Assembly (NCBI GenBank): GCA_002307235.1
Contig: DBTV01000007.1
Coordinates: forward strand, 24,660 to 88,659
Reading direction: 5' to 3'
DNA from: Acidobacteriaceae bacterium UBA1307
GTDB taxonomy: Bacteria > Acidobacteriota > Terriglobia > Terriglobales > Acidobacteriaceae
DNA: 64,000 nt
The translations under genes were made by a program, and so were the position numbers. The notes under the pieces are model-generated. The model saw nothing but the letters and a program-made list of their open reading frames with translations. It did no database searches and was not told the DNA's origin. Position 1 is the stretch's first letter; every line of letters begins with the position of its first letter. This document shows positions 1-8,604 of the stretch, in pieces.

Positions 1-291
1 AATGGCTATCTTGGCATGGTGCGCCAGTGGCAGGAGTTTTTCTACGAGCGTAACTACGCCGCCACGCCTTTGCGCAGCCCGGACTTCGTCAAGCTCGCCG
101 ACGCGCATGGCATTGCTGGCCGCGCCGTTCGTACCCGCGCCGAGGTGGAGTCGGCCGTGAACGAGGCGCGTGCCACCGAAGGCGCCTATCTGCTGAACTT
201 CATGGTCGAAAAGGAAGAGTCGGTCTATCCGATGATTCCCGTCGGCAAGGCTCTGCATGAGATGATTCGCCGCCCGGGCCGCAAGAAGTAG
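1..291 (+). CDS. ilvB: Acetolactate synthase large subunit, C-terminal fragment
   Basis: The reading frame is open from the first base and ends at TAG 289-291, so only about 96 C-terminal residues are present. The visible start NGYLGMVRQWQEFFY is a signature of the ThDP-binding domain of acetolactate synthase. The end carries the usual 'VEKEESVYPMIPVGKALHEMI' type tail, given here only in part. The enzyme condenses pyruvate with pyruvate or 2-oxobutyrate, the first step of valine, leucine and isoleucine synthesis. The regulatory subunit (ilvN) and ilvC follow on the same strand, which fits an ilvBNC operon. The ThDP and FAD domains lie outside the window. Confidence 0.93.
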   Translation, partial: NGYLGMVRQWQEFFYERNYAATPLRSPDFVKLADAHGIAGRAVRTRAEVESAVNEARATEGAYLLNFMVEKEESVYPMIPVGKALHEMIRRPGRKK

Positions 292-299
292 ACGATGCT

Positions 300-387
300 T
301 TCTAGGTTCTAGGTTCTAGGTTCTAGGTGCTAGGGACTAGGTTCTAGGTGCTAGGGACTAGGGACCAGGGACTAAGTGCTTAGTGGA
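300..387. repeat. Short tandem repeat built on CTAGGTT / CTAGGGA heptamers
   Basis: Between ilvB and ilvN the sequence repeats TCTAGGT, CTAGGTG and CTAGGGA heptamers about eleven times, degrading into GGGACCAGGGACTAAGTGC at the right edge. The period is 7, so it is not a codon repeat, and no start codon with a Shine-Dalgarno site sits in it. It separates the two subunits of one enzyme by about 200 bp. Its effect on the operon is unknown. Confidence 0.8.
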
Positions 388-488
388 TAGGGACGACACG
401 AAGTTTGAACCAGAGAGGGGATCGGCATGAAGTGCAGTCACACGTTCTGTTCACTGTTCACCGCACACTGTCCCCTGGAAAGGCCTTT

Positions 489-1076
489 ATGCTGCATACA
501 TTCGTAGCCTATGTTGAAGACCGTCCGGGCGTGCTGACGCGGGTGGCTTCGCTGTTTCGCCGGCTGAACATCAACATCCGTTCGCTGACCGTGGGTGGCA
601 GCGAGCGCGAAGGACTTTCCCGCATGACGGTAGTCTGCGACTCGCCGTCGGCCATTGGCCACCGGGTGAGCGCCAGCCTGTTTAAACTGGAAGATGTCGT
701 CGACGTGGACGAGATCGGTCAGGCGCCGTCGGTGACGCGCGAGCTGGCGTTGGTCAAAGTCGCCGTCACACCGCAGAACCGTTCGCAGATCTTCGACCTG
801 GTCGAGGTCTTCCGGGCGCACATCGTCGACCTCACCTCCGAGTCGCTGGTCATTGAGATGACCGGAGTCGAAAGCAAGGTCGAAGGGCTCATCGAAGTGC
901 TCCGCGACGATGGCGTGCAGATCCTCGAGATCTGCCGCAGCGGCAAAATGACCATGCGCCGCGGCCACCACGTCAGCAGCGTGGTGAACGCGATGAAGAT
1001 CGGCCACGAGGCCGACGAACAGGCGACAGAGCTGGGAAAAGAATCCAGCCACAAGGCCGCCGTCGACATGGATTAA
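489..1076 (+). CDS. ilvN: Acetolactate synthase small (regulatory) subunit
   Basis: The 195-residue product begins MLHTFVAYVEDRPGVLTRVA, the ACT-domain start of IlvN/IlvH, followed by the typical NINIRSLTVGGSE segment. A second domain (from about residue 85) resembles the C-terminal ALS-small domain with 'VFRAHIVDL' and 'GVESKVEGLIEVL' segments. The ATG at 489 is chosen because GGAAAGG lies about 8 bases upstream and family members start here; an upstream in-frame ATG (405) would add 28 unrelated residues. The subunit stimulates IlvB and confers feedback inhibition by valine. The protein runs about 20-30 residues longer than many homologues, as a charged tail. Confidence 0.93.
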   Translation: MLHTFVAYVEDRPGVLTRVASLFRRLNINIRSLTVGGSEREGLSRMTVVCDSPSAIGHRVSASLFKLEDVVDVDEIGQAPSVTRELALVKVAVTPQNRSQIFDLVEVFRAHIVDLTSESLVIEMTGVESKVEGLIEVLRDDGVQILEICRSGKMTMRRGHHVSSVVNAMKIGHEADEQATELGKESSHKAAVDMD

Positions 1077-1135
1077 CCCACCGATTTTTTGTACGAACTT
1101 TCAACGCGCAACCAGAAAAGGACACGAAGAATATC

Positions 1136-2155
1136 ATGGTGAAGACTTATTACGAAAACAATGCCGACCTTACGCTGATCCAGTCCAAGAAGGTGGCCAT
1201 CATTGGCTTCGGTTCGCAGGGCCATGCCCATGCGCTGAACCTCAAGGACTCGGGCGTGCAGGTCAAGGTTGGTCTGCAGCCTGGCTCGAAGTCGATCGAC
1301 AAGGTCAAGAAGGCCGGCCTCGAGGTTGATACCCCGGCCAACGCCACCAAGTGGGCCGATGTGATCATGATCCTCATCCCCGATGAGTTGCAGGCCAAGG
1401 TCTACAACGAAGAGATCGCGCCGAACCTCTCGGCCGGCAAGATGCTGATGTTTGCCCACGGCTTCAACATCCACTACAAGACCATCGTGCCCAGCAAGGA
1501 CATCGACGTGGCCATGGCCGCGCCGAAGGCTCCCGGCCATCGCGTGCGCGAGATCTTCCCCGAGGGCGGCGGCGTCCCGGGCCTGATCGCGGTCTTCCAG
1601 GATGCGACCGGCAAGGCGCACGACTTGGCCCTGAGCTACCTCAAGGGCATCGGTTGCACCCGTGCAGGAGTGCTCGAGACCACCTTCAAGGACGAGACCG
1701 AAACCGATCTCTTCGGCGAGCAGGCGGTTCTCTGCGGCGGCCTCAGCGCGCTCATCAAGGCGGGCTTCGAGACCCTGGTCGAGGCTGGTTACGCCCCCGA
1801 GAACGCCTACTTCGAGTGCATGCACGAGCTCAAGCTGATCGTCGACCTCGTCTATCGCGGCGGCCTCAGCTACATGCGCTACTCCATCTCGAACACCGCC
1901 GAGTTCGGTGACTATGTCTCCGGCCCGCGCGTTGTTGGACCCGAGAGCAAGCTGGCGATGAAGGCCATCCTCAAGGACATCCAGGACGGCACCTTCGCCA
2001 AGAACTTCCTCGACGACCTGAACGGCGGCCGCAAGCGTTTCTCGGCCTTCCGCGCCGAAGAGGCCAAGCACCCGGTCGAAGTCATCGGCAACGAGCTCCG
2101 CGCCAAGATGCCCTTCCTTGATCCGGTCGCCCCGAGCGAATACACCAACCGCTAA
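1136..2155 (+). CDS. ilvC: Ketol-acid reductoisomerase (NADP+), class I
   Basis: The enzyme isomerises and reduces 2-acetolactate to 2,3-dihydroxyisovalerate, directly after the IlvBN reaction. The 339-residue length fits class I. The Rossmann motif GFGSQGHA is at residues 24-31. The acidic Mg-binding residues are in DETETDLFGEQAVLCGG (D191, E195), and the knotted C-terminal domain carries 'SYMRYSISNTAEFGDY'. It lies 59 bp downstream of ilvN on the same strand. A strong hairpin follows the stop codon. Confidence 0.97.
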   Translation: MVKTYYENNADLTLIQSKKVAIIGFGSQGHAHALNLKDSGVQVKVGLQPGSKSIDKVKKAGLEVDTPANATKWADVIMILIPDELQAKVYNEEIAPNLSAGKMLMFAHGFNIHYKTIVPSKDIDVAMAAPKAPGHRVREIFPEGGGVPGLIAVFQDATGKAHDLALSYLKGIGCTRAGVLETTFKDETETDLFGEQAVLCGGLSALIKAGFETLVEAGYAPENAYFECMHELKLIVDLVYRGGLSYMRYSISNTAEFGDYVSGPRVVGPESKLAMKAILKDIQDGTFAKNFLDDLNGGRKRFSAFRAEEAKHPVEVIGNELRAKMPFLDPVAPSEYTNR

Positions 2156-2175
2156 ACGGTTGCGCACGCAAACAA

Positions 2176-2212
2176 CAACGGCCTCGCGGAGTTTTGCTCC
2201 GCGAGGCCGTTG
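2176..2212 (+). terminator. Hairpin terminator after ilvC
   Basis: A perfect 16-bp stem (2176-2191 with 2197-2212) closes a 5-base TTTTG loop 20 bases after the ilvC stop. It is followed by TGCGTTTGG rather than a clean T run, so termination efficiency is uncertain. It also lies between convergent genes, ilvC (+) and the hemerythrin gene (-). Confidence 0.7.
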
Positions 2213-2237
2213 TGCGTTTGGAATAGGAAAAGAAAAC

Positions 2238-2645
2238 TTACCGGATTCCGGCCTTGTTCAGCCAGGGGCCGTACTCTTTGTCTTCTTCGAGAATGTGTTC
2301 CATCAGCCACTTGCGCAGAAAGTCGAGCAGGTGGATGTCGAGTGCGATTTCACCGCGCTCGTAGCGGCCGACAAACTCGAGAACCTGTTTACTCAGGTTC
2401 CCATGCATCTTTTTTTGTTCGGCAAGTTTCGGATACTGCGTGCGTGCCAGGTACTGTTCTTCGTCAACGAAGTGGCTATTGGTGTAGTTCACCAGTTGGC
2501 TCAGCAGCGTACCGATCGCTTCGCGACTCTGGCGGCTGAGCATAGCTTGATGCAGTTGATTCAATGTGGCTACCAGCTTTTTATGCTGTTGATCCAACTC
2601 TTGGACGCCCACAGAGTAGCTATCGTTCCAATCGAATAAAGCCAA
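2238..2645 (-). CDS. Bacteriohemerythrin (hemerythrin-domain protein)
   Basis: A single hemerythrin domain of about 135 residues. The di-iron ligand pattern is visible: H in DQQHKKL, H..E in HFVDEEQY, H in KKMHGNL, and H..D in WLMEHILEEDKEYG. Such proteins bind O2 or NO reversibly at a non-haem di-iron centre. The start is set to TTG at 2645 because the perfect Shine-Dalgarno AAGGAGGT sits just upstream of it. The longer frame beginning at 2663 would place that Shine-Dalgarno inside the coding sequence. Typical family members also start a few residues before the FDWN motif. It is one of three hemerythrin-type genes in this window. Confidence 0.9.
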   Translation of the reverse strand: MALFDWNDSYSVGVQELDQQHKKLVATLNQLHQAMLSRQSREAIGTLLSQLVNYTNSHFVDEEQYLARTQYPKLAEQKKMHGNLSKQVLEFVGRYERGEIALDIHLLDFLRKWLMEHILEEDKEYGPWLNKAGIR

Positions 2646-2856
2646 TTTACCTCCTTGCGGCAAATGACAGATCGTACTAAGGGGGTTATCGGAGTAAATC
2701 TTTTGTACTTTAAGAATATTAAAATCAGATTATTGCGCTCCAAAATTCACTATCGTCTCGGGCCCTGAGTCCCGCATTCTGACGATCCACAAGCCTCCCG
2801 CCCCGGCCCTGTAAAATTTAGCTGATATTCCGCCTCAGTCAGGCTTGGGAGGCTCT

Positions 2857-3996
2857 TTGCTTTACTGGCTGCTTTACGAAAAATTATTTCCGTTCTTTCA
2901 CCCGTTCCGGATCTTTCGCTTCCTGACCTTCCGCACGGCCTTTGCGACGTTGACGGCACTGCTGATCTCGCTGTTCATCGGTCCTTACGTGATTCAGAAG
3001 TTGCGCGAGTTTCAGATCGGCCAATACGTGCGCAGTGATGGCCCGCAGACGCATCTGAAGAAGGCTGGCACGCCCACCATGGGCGGCATCCTGATTCTGA
3101 TCGCGATTCTGTTGCCGACCGTGCTCTGGGCCGATCCGACCAACCCCCTGGTCTGGATTGCCATGGCCTCGACGCTGGCCTTTGGCGCCATCGGCTTTGT
3201 CGATGATTACACCAAGGTCGTCATGCATCGCAGCCTTGGGCTGACGGCGCGCGCCAAGCTGATCGCTCAGGCAGCTGCCAGTCTGGCCGTGGCGCTGTCT
3301 CTGGTTGCGCTCACCCAGTTCCGCATGTTCTCGACGCAGTTGACGGTGCCGCTGCTCAAACACTGGCGGCCCGATCTGCTTTGGCATGCGTGGCCGGCGA
3401 CGATTCCGCAACTGAGCCTGCTGGCCTTCATCCCCTTCGTGCTCTGGGTGACGCTGGTGCTGGTCGGCAGCTCGAATGCTGTCAACCTCACCGACGGCTT
3501 GGACGGGCTTGCCATCGGCTGCACCATCGTCGCCGCCGGTGCGCTCACCGTGCTCTGCTACGTCAGCGGCCATGTCATGTTTGCCGACTATCTTGAATTG
3601 CAGCGGATGCCGCTGGTCGGCGAGTTGTCCATCTTCTGCGGCTCGATGGTGGGCGCCTCCATCGGCTTTCTCTGGTACAACGCGCACCCGGCCGAGATCT
3701 TCATGGGCGACGTCGGTTCGCTCGCCCTCGGCGGCGCCATCGGCACGGTTGCCGTGCTCATTCGCCAGGAGCTGCTGCTGCCGTTTATTGGCGGCATCTT
3801 CATCCTCGAGGCGCTGTCGGTGATCCTGCAGGTGGGCAGCTACAAGCTGCGCCACGGCAAGCGCATCTTCAAGATGGCCCCGCTGCATCATCACTTTGAG
3901 CAGTGCGGCTGGAAGGAATCGAAGGTCATCGTGCGCTTCTGGATCTGCGCGCTGGTGTTTGCACTGTTTGCACTCACCACGCTCAAACTGCGGTAA
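2857..3996 (+). CDS. mraY: Phospho-N-acetylmuramoyl-pentapeptide transferase
   Basis: MraY makes lipid I by joining UDP-MurNAc-pentapeptide to undecaprenyl phosphate at the inner membrane. The sequence shows about ten hydrophobic segments and the family motifs: GPQTHLKKAGTPTMGG near the N terminus, the catalytic acidic pair in GFVDDYTK, NLTDGLDGLA, EIFMGDVGSLALGG and MAPLHHHFE. The TTG at 2857 is preferred: it is preceded by GGGAGG with 3-4 bases spacing and gives the family-like start MLYWLLYE. The alternative TTG at 2845 adds only four residues and has no ribosome-binding site. It opens the local dcw cluster; murE and murF, normally just upstream, are absent. Confidence 0.96.
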   Translation: MLYWLLYEKLFPFFHPFRIFRFLTFRTAFATLTALLISLFIGPYVIQKLREFQIGQYVRSDGPQTHLKKAGTPTMGGILILIAILLPTVLWADPTNPLVWIAMASTLAFGAIGFVDDYTKVVMHRSLGLTARAKLIAQAAASLAVALSLVALTQFRMFSTQLTVPLLKHWRPDLLWHAWPATIPQLSLLAFIPFVLWVTLVLVGSSNAVNLTDGLDGLAIGCTIVAAGALTVLCYVSGHVMFADYLELQRMPLVGELSIFCGSMVGASIGFLWYNAHPAEIFMGDVGSLALGGAIGTVAVLIRQELLLPFIGGIFILEALSVILQVGSYKLRHGKRIFKMAPLHHHFEQCGWKESKVIVRFWICALVFALFALTTLKLR

Positions 3997-4056
3997 AGCG
4001 CCCGGCGGAAGGCGCACAATAAAGATTCCGCCAACAGTGAAGAGGTTATACACCTG

Positions 4057-5418
4057 ATGATGGATCTGAAAGGCAAAAAAGTTCTGGTCGTGGGCCTGGG
4101 CAAATCCGGGCTGGCGGCCGCGTTGTTTTTGCGGCATCACGGTGCGGTGGTCACCGTCTCTGACGTGCGCAGTGCCGAGGCTCTGCGCAAGGAGATTCCG
4201 GCCCTGCTCGAAGAAGGCATCATGGTCGAGGCCGGCGGTCACGGCGTGCTCACCTTCCGCCGCCAGGACCTGATCGTCGTCAGCCCCGGCGTGCCGCTCA
4301 ACACCCCCGAGCTCTCGCAGGCGCGCAAGTTCGGCCTGCCGATCATTGGCGAAATCGAGCTGGCCGCGCGCTTCCTCAAGGGGCGCATCGTGGCCATTAC
4401 CGGCTCGAACGGCAAAACCACCACCACCACGCTCGAGGGCGAAATCCTCAAGGAAGCCGGTTTTGCCACGCAGGTCGGCGGCAACATCGGGGTGCCGGTG
4501 ATCGATCTGGTGGAGGGTAGCACCGACGCGGGCTGGTCGGTCCTCGAGGTCTCCAGCTTCCAGCTCGAAAGCACGGACGAGTTTCACCCGGCCGTCTCCG
4601 TGATCCTCAACATCACGCCCGACCATCTGGACCGCTACGGCAGCTTCGAGAACTACGCCGAGGCCAAGGAGCGCATCTTTGCCGCGCAGACCGAGGCCGA
4701 CAGCCTGGTGCTCAACGCCGACAATGCGCGCGCCGCCGAGGCCGCCGCACGCACCAAGGCCACCGTTTACTGGTTCTCGGCCAAGAGCGCCGTTGCGCAG
4801 GGCGCTTGGGTGGATAACGGCAGCATCGTCTATCGCGATGCCAAAAACGCCGCCGTCGAAACGATCATGCCGCTCAACGCCATTGCGCTCAAGGGCGCGC
4901 ACAACGTAGAAAACGTGCTGGCCGCTGTCGTCGCCGCCCGTCGCGCCGGTGCCCCGGCCGAGGCCATCCGCAGTGCCGTTGAAAAATTCCACGCCGTCGA
5001 ACATCGTCTTGAATTCGTCGCCAAGGTCAACGGCGTCGACTATTACAACGACTCGAAGGCGACCAACGTCGATGCGACCGAGAAGGCCATCGAAGCCTTC
5101 AAGGGCGGCATTCATCTGATTCTTGGCGGCAAGGACAAGGGCTCGGATTACACGACGCTTTCGCCCCTGCTGCGCGCGCGTGTGAAGGCCGTTTATACCA
5201 TCGGATCGGCGGCGGCCAAGATCGAATCGCATCTGCGCGGCGTCATCGCGTTGCACTCCTGTGAGACGCTCGAAAAGGCCGTGAACGCGGCGGCGGGCGC
5301 GGCGCGCCCCGGCGAGATCGTGCTGCTCGCTCCGGCCTGCTCCAGCTTTGACCAGTTCGACAGCTACGAGCATCGCGGCCGTGTCTTCAAGGAACTCGTC
5401 GCCGAGTTGCGAGGATAA
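4057..5418 (+). CDS. murD: UDP-N-acetylmuramoyl-L-alanine--D-glutamate ligase
   Basis: The cytoplasmic ATP-dependent ligase that adds D-glutamate to UDP-MurNAc-L-Ala. The 453-residue product has a Rossmann-like N domain (VLVVGLGKSG), a P-loop GSNGKTTT at about residues 116-123, the LEVSSFQLE segment, HRLEFVAKVNGVDYYNDSKA and LLAPACSSFDQFDSYEHRG, all diagnostic of MurD. It starts 60 bp after mraY and is followed by ftsW after only 3 bases, so translation of murD and ftsW is probably coupled. Confidence 0.97.
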   Translation: MMDLKGKKVLVVGLGKSGLAAALFLRHHGAVVTVSDVRSAEALRKEIPALLEEGIMVEAGGHGVLTFRRQDLIVVSPGVPLNTPELSQARKFGLPIIGEIELAARFLKGRIVAITGSNGKTTTTTLEGEILKEAGFATQVGGNIGVPVIDLVEGSTDAGWSVLEVSSFQLESTDEFHPAVSVILNITPDHLDRYGSFENYAEAKERIFAAQTEADSLVLNADNARAAEAAARTKATVYWFSAKSAVAQGAWVDNGSIVYRDAKNAAVETIMPLNAIALKGAHNVENVLAAVVAARRAGAPAEAIRSAVEKFHAVEHRLEFVAKVNGVDYYNDSKATNVDATEKAIEAFKGGIHLILGGKDKGSDYTTLSPLLRARVKAVYTIGSAAAKIESHLRGVIALHSCETLEKAVNAAAGAARPGEIVLLAPACSSFDQFDSYEHRGRVFKELVAELRG

Positions 5419-5421
5419 TGC

Positions 5422-6516
5422 ATGGCTGCCCGTGTCGGCGTCGACAAATGGCTCTTCTTCGTCACCCTGCTGCTGGTTGTGGTGGGCCTGGCGATGGTCT
5501 TTTCGGCCTCGGCCGTCGTGGCGCAGGAGCGTTATCACTCCGAGTTCACCTACGTCGGCCGTCAGGCCGGCTGGGCGCTGTGCGGCATTGTCGCCATGCT
5601 GGCGTTGATGCGCGTCGACTATCGCGTCTATAACTCGACGCGCTTCATCTATCCGGCCCTGTGCGTGGCACTGCTGCTGCTGGTCGCGGTCTTCTTCTGC
5701 CCCGGCTCGCACAACACGCACCGCTGGATTCGCTTCGGCAGCTTCTTCACCTTTCAGCCGTCGGAGATCGCCAAGCCGGTTCTGGTGCTTTTTCTGGCCT
5801 GGTTTTTGCAGTCGCGGCTTGAGGCCATGCACGACTTCAAGAACACGCTGGTGCGCGCCGGTGCCATGCCGCTGCTTTTTGTGATTCTGGTTGTCCGGCA
5901 GCCGGATCTGGGCACGGCGATGGTGCTGGCCGGCGTCACGGTCATGCTGCTTGTGCTGGCCGGCATGGACTGGAAATATCTGCTCATCACCGCCGGTTGC
6001 GCGATTCCGCCGCTGGTGGCGCTGCTGTTCTTCGTCAGTTGGCGTCTCAAGCGCATGCAGGTCTTTCTGCATCCGGAGAGCGATCCGACCGGGCCCGGCT
6101 TTCACATCTATCAGTCGCTGATCGCCGTCGGCACGGGCGGGTTCACCGGCCGTGGCTACATGGAGGGCATGCAGAAGCTCTTCTATCTGCCCGAGTCCTC
6201 GACCGACTTCATCTTCGCCAATATCGCCGAGGAGCTGGGGTTCATCGGCACCATGGCGATCGTGATTCTGTTCGCCGTCTTTGGCTGGCGCGGCTTTCGC
6301 ACGGCCTTTCTCGCGCAGGATCCCTTCGCGCGCATGGTCGCCTTCGGACTGACGGCCATCGTGCTGCTGCAGGCATATTTCAACATCAGCGTTGTGCTCT
6401 CGCTGGTCCCGGCCAAAGGCATTCCGCTGCCGCTGATCTCCTCCGGCGGCACCTCGGTCTTCGTCATGCTGGCCAGCATCGGCATCCTGCTCAACATCAC
6501 CCGTTCGACGGATTGA
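5422..6516 (+). CDS. ftsW: Cell division SEDS glycosyltransferase FtsW
   Basis: A 364-residue polytopic SEDS protein that polymerises lipid II at the septum with a class B penicillin-binding protein. SEDS signatures include MVFSASAVVAQ, RWIRFGSFFTFQPSEIAKP, LVVRQPDLGTAMVL, the periplasmic loop GFTGRGYMEGMQKLFYLPE, STDFIFANIAEELGF and KGIPLPLISSGGTS. The position between murD and murG identifies it as FtsW rather than RodA. The class B transpeptidase partner (ftsI) is not in the window. Confidence 0.95.
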   Translation: MAARVGVDKWLFFVTLLLVVVGLAMVFSASAVVAQERYHSEFTYVGRQAGWALCGIVAMLALMRVDYRVYNSTRFIYPALCVALLLLVAVFFCPGSHNTHRWIRFGSFFTFQPSEIAKPVLVLFLAWFLQSRLEAMHDFKNTLVRAGAMPLLFVILVVRQPDLGTAMVLAGVTVMLLVLAGMDWKYLLITAGCAIPPLVALLFFVSWRLKRMQVFLHPESDPTGPGFHIYQSLIAVGTGGFTGRGYMEGMQKLFYLPESSTDFIFANIAEELGFIGTMAIVILFAVFGWRGFRTAFLAQDPFARMVAFGLTAIVLLQAYFNISVVLSLVPAKGIPLPLISSGGTSVFVMLASIGILLNITRSTD

Positions 6517-6558
6517 TGCTGCTGCGGGCGCGTAGAAAGCCTCCGCCATACAATGAAA

Positions 6559-6650
6559 GTGTCATCCTGAGCGAACGGGGGCCCAAAGCGTATTTCAGCT
6601 TGGGGGTGGTGAGTCGAAAGCCTGCCCTGAGCGTAGTCGAAGGGGCTCTG
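6559..6650. repeat. Dispersed CCTGAGC-type palindromic repeat pair
   Basis: The ftsW-murG spacer contains GTCATCCTGAGCGAACGGGG (about 6559-6580) and the imperfect palindrome CCCTGAGCGTAGTCGAAGGG (6625-6644). Both forms are familiar to me as short interspersed repeats in many soil-bacterial genomes. A genome-wide count would confirm this. No gene is apparent in the 231-bp spacer. Confidence 0.5.
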
Positions 6651-6747
6651 CGGTTGCTCTTGGAAAAATTTGCAGCCTTGCCACGTGCCTATTTTGAAGA
6701 TTGCATTTCCGGGGCTTTCGCCCCTGAGTTCTGATTCGGAGTACATC

Positions 6748-7836
6748 ATGTCTCGCTTGCGCGTTCTTATCGCCGGTGGCGGCACCGGCGGACACATCAT
6801 TCCCGCTCTGGCCGTCGCCCGCGCCCTCACCGCCACTCATGACGCCGAGGTGCTCTTCGTCGGCACCGCGCGCGGCATGGAGAGCCGTCTGGTTCCCGAG
6901 GCGGGCTTCCCGCTGCACATGGTCACCGTCGGCCCGCTCAACCGGGTTTCTTTGATGACGCGGCTGCGCACGCTCTCGCATCTGGTCGGCGCCATCGGCG
7001 ACTGCAAAGGGCTGATCCGCGACTTCCGTCCCGGCGTCGTCTTCGGCGTCGGCGGCTACGCCTCCGGCCCGGCCATGGCCGCTGCTCTGTGGACCAAGAC
7101 TCCGGCGATGGTCTTTGAGCCGAATGCCATGCCCGGCATGGCCAACCGCCTCGTCGGCAAGCGCGTGCAGGCCGCTGCCGTCAACTTCGAGGCCGCCGCT
7201 CGCTGGTTTGCCCACGCCGAGGTTACCGGCATTCCCGTCCGGCCTGAGTTCTTCTCGATCCCCGCGCCTGACCCGGCCGCCGCGCCGCACCTTTTGATCT
7301 TCGGTGGCTCGCAGGGCGCGCGCATCTTCAACCAGCGCATGCCCGCCGTCGTTGCCCGCCTGCTCGCTGCCATTCCCGGCCTCACCGTGCTGCACCAGAG
7401 CGGGGCCCGGCACTTTGAGGCGACCCAGGCCGCCTATGCCGCCAGCGGAGCCGATCCCGCCCGCGTCGAGGTCAGCGCCTTCATCAACGCGATGCCCGCC
7501 CGCTTCGCTCGCGCCCACGTGGTGATGGCCCGCAGCGGCGCATCCACCGTGGCCGAGCTGGCCGCCGCCGGCAAGCCCTCGCTGCTCATTCCCTTCGCCG
7601 CCGCCGCCGATGGACACCAGAAGCGCAACGCCGAGGCGATGGTCGCCGCCGGGGCCGCCGTCATGCTCGAAGAACCCGAGTTTCAGAGCGAGGAAAAGGT
7701 CTTCGCGGCGCTCACCGGGCTCTTTGCCGATCCGGCGCGGCTTGCGGCCATCTCTGCTGCCGCCCGCACCATGGCCCACCCCGATGCCGCCGAGCGCATC
7801 GTCGCCCGCCTGGTCGCGTTGTCCGAGCGCGCCTGA
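6748..7836 (+). CDS. murG: UDP-GlcNAc:undecaprenyl-PP-MurNAc-pentapeptide GlcNAc transferase
   Basis: The membrane-associated GT28 enzyme that turns lipid I into lipid II. The glycine-rich loop GGGTGGH is at residues 10-16. The acceptor-domain GVGGYASGP, the second G loop GGSQGAR and the donor-binding MARSGASTVAELAAAGKPSLLIPF follow in family order. Start ATG 6748 has CGGAG six bases upstream; an upstream in-frame start (6670) would run into the dispersed repeat region. Length 362 residues fits MurG. Confidence 0.96.
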   Translation: MSRLRVLIAGGGTGGHIIPALAVARALTATHDAEVLFVGTARGMESRLVPEAGFPLHMVTVGPLNRVSLMTRLRTLSHLVGAIGDCKGLIRDFRPGVVFGVGGYASGPAMAAALWTKTPAMVFEPNAMPGMANRLVGKRVQAAAVNFEAAARWFAHAEVTGIPVRPEFFSIPAPDPAAAPHLLIFGGSQGARIFNQRMPAVVARLLAAIPGLTVLHQSGARHFEATQAAYAASGADPARVEVSAFINAMPARFARAHVVMARSGASTVAELAAAGKPSLLIPFAAAADGHQKRNAEAMVAAGAAVMLEEPEFQSEEKVFAALTGLFADPARLAAISAAARTMAHPDAAERIVARLVALSERA

Positions 7837-7852
7837 ACCGTCGTTACAGGCA

Positions 7853-7892
7853 CAAGAAAAGCCCGTCTGCATCTGCAGACGGGCTTTTCTTG
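7853..7892. terminator. Bidirectional terminator between murG and the Gly-rich gene
   Basis: A perfect 19-bp inverted repeat (7853-7871 with 7874-7892) has AAAAG on the left and CTTTTCTTG on the right. Each strand therefore reads as a G+C stem followed by a T-rich run. It serves the convergent genes murG (+) and 7921-8604 (-). Confidence 0.85.
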
Positions 7893-7920
7893 TTGCGAGG
7901 AGGTGCCGTGGAACAGCGGG

Positions 7921-8604
7921 TTAGCGATGTCCACCGCCGCCGCCACCCATGTGACCGCCGCCGCCACCGCCAAATCCTCCACCACCGCCCATGTGGCCTC
8001 CGCCACCGAATCCACCACCACCAGAGAATCCGCGGGCGCCGCCGCCATAGTTTCCACCGCCGGAGTAGCCGCGAGCGCCGCCACTGTAGCCGCTATTGCC
8101 GCCGCTGGTGAATCCGCGAGCTCCGCCCTGGTCACCGCGTCCGGGGTTTCCGCCCTGGAAGGAGCGCGCGCCGCCGTTGCCGCCGTAGCCCGGTCCACCC
8201 TGCACGGAGCGCATGCCGCCGGATTGGTGGCCATCGTAGGCCATGCGTGCGCCACCGCGGTGGTCGCCCCATCCGCCGCGATTCCAGCCTTCACCGCCAC
8301 GTCCCCAGCCACCATGGCCCCAGCCGTGTCCGCCCCAGTGATGCCAGGGGCCCGCGCCGATAAAGATGCCACTGACAAACCACTGCGGGCCATAGTAGCC
8401 ATAGGGGGCGCAGGTGTACGGATAGTACGGGTAGTAACCCCAATCGCAGACCGGAGCTGGCCCATAATAGGCGTCGTCATACGCGTAGGGCGCGGCCACC
8501 AGAGCCGGTCCGACGCCGATTCCCACCACGACCTGGGCTCTGGCGGTTGTCGCCAGCGGAATCGCTAAAGCCAATGCCAACAATACAAAACGGAAGTTCC
8601 TCAT
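7921..8604 (-). CDS. Secreted glycine-rich protein
   Basis: A 227-residue protein with a clear Sec signal peptide (MRNFRFVLLALALAIPLATTARAQ). A Tyr/Pro-rich segment with two cysteines follows (about residues 40-75), then a low-complexity tail of GG, GGHMGG, GGARGF and GGNYGG repeats to the end. No catalytic domain is visible. Comparable Gly-rich secreted proteins are common in Acidobacteriota, so a cell-surface or structural role is possible but unproven. AGGAGGAGGG precedes the ATG. The gene is inverted inside the dcw cluster, splitting murG from murC. Its high G+C creates a false long open frame on the other strand. Confidence 0.8.
   Translation of the reverse strand: MRNFRFVLLALALAIPLATTARAQVVVGIGVGPALVAAPYAYDDAYYGPAPVCDWGYYPYYPYTCAPYGYYGPQWFVSGIFIGAGPWHHWGGHGWGHGGWGRGGEGWNRGGWGDHRGGARMAYDGHQSGGMRSVQGGPGYGGNGGARSFQGGNPGRGDQGGARGFTSGGNSGYSGGARGYSGGGNYGGGARGFSGGGGFGGGGHMGGGGGFGGGGGGHMGGGGGGHR

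Noticed and set aside
2884..6549. A 1221-codon open frame on the minus strand across mraY-murD-ftsW
   Set aside because: It is antisense to three well-identified genes, has His/Asp/Gln/Arg-biased nonsense composition and no domain likeness; high G+C keeps stop codons rare.
7903..8568. Plus-strand Ala-rich open frame opposite the Gly-rich gene
   Set aside because: It is the mirror of GGN repeats; the minus-strand product has a signal peptide and Shine-Dalgarno, the plus-strand one has neither.
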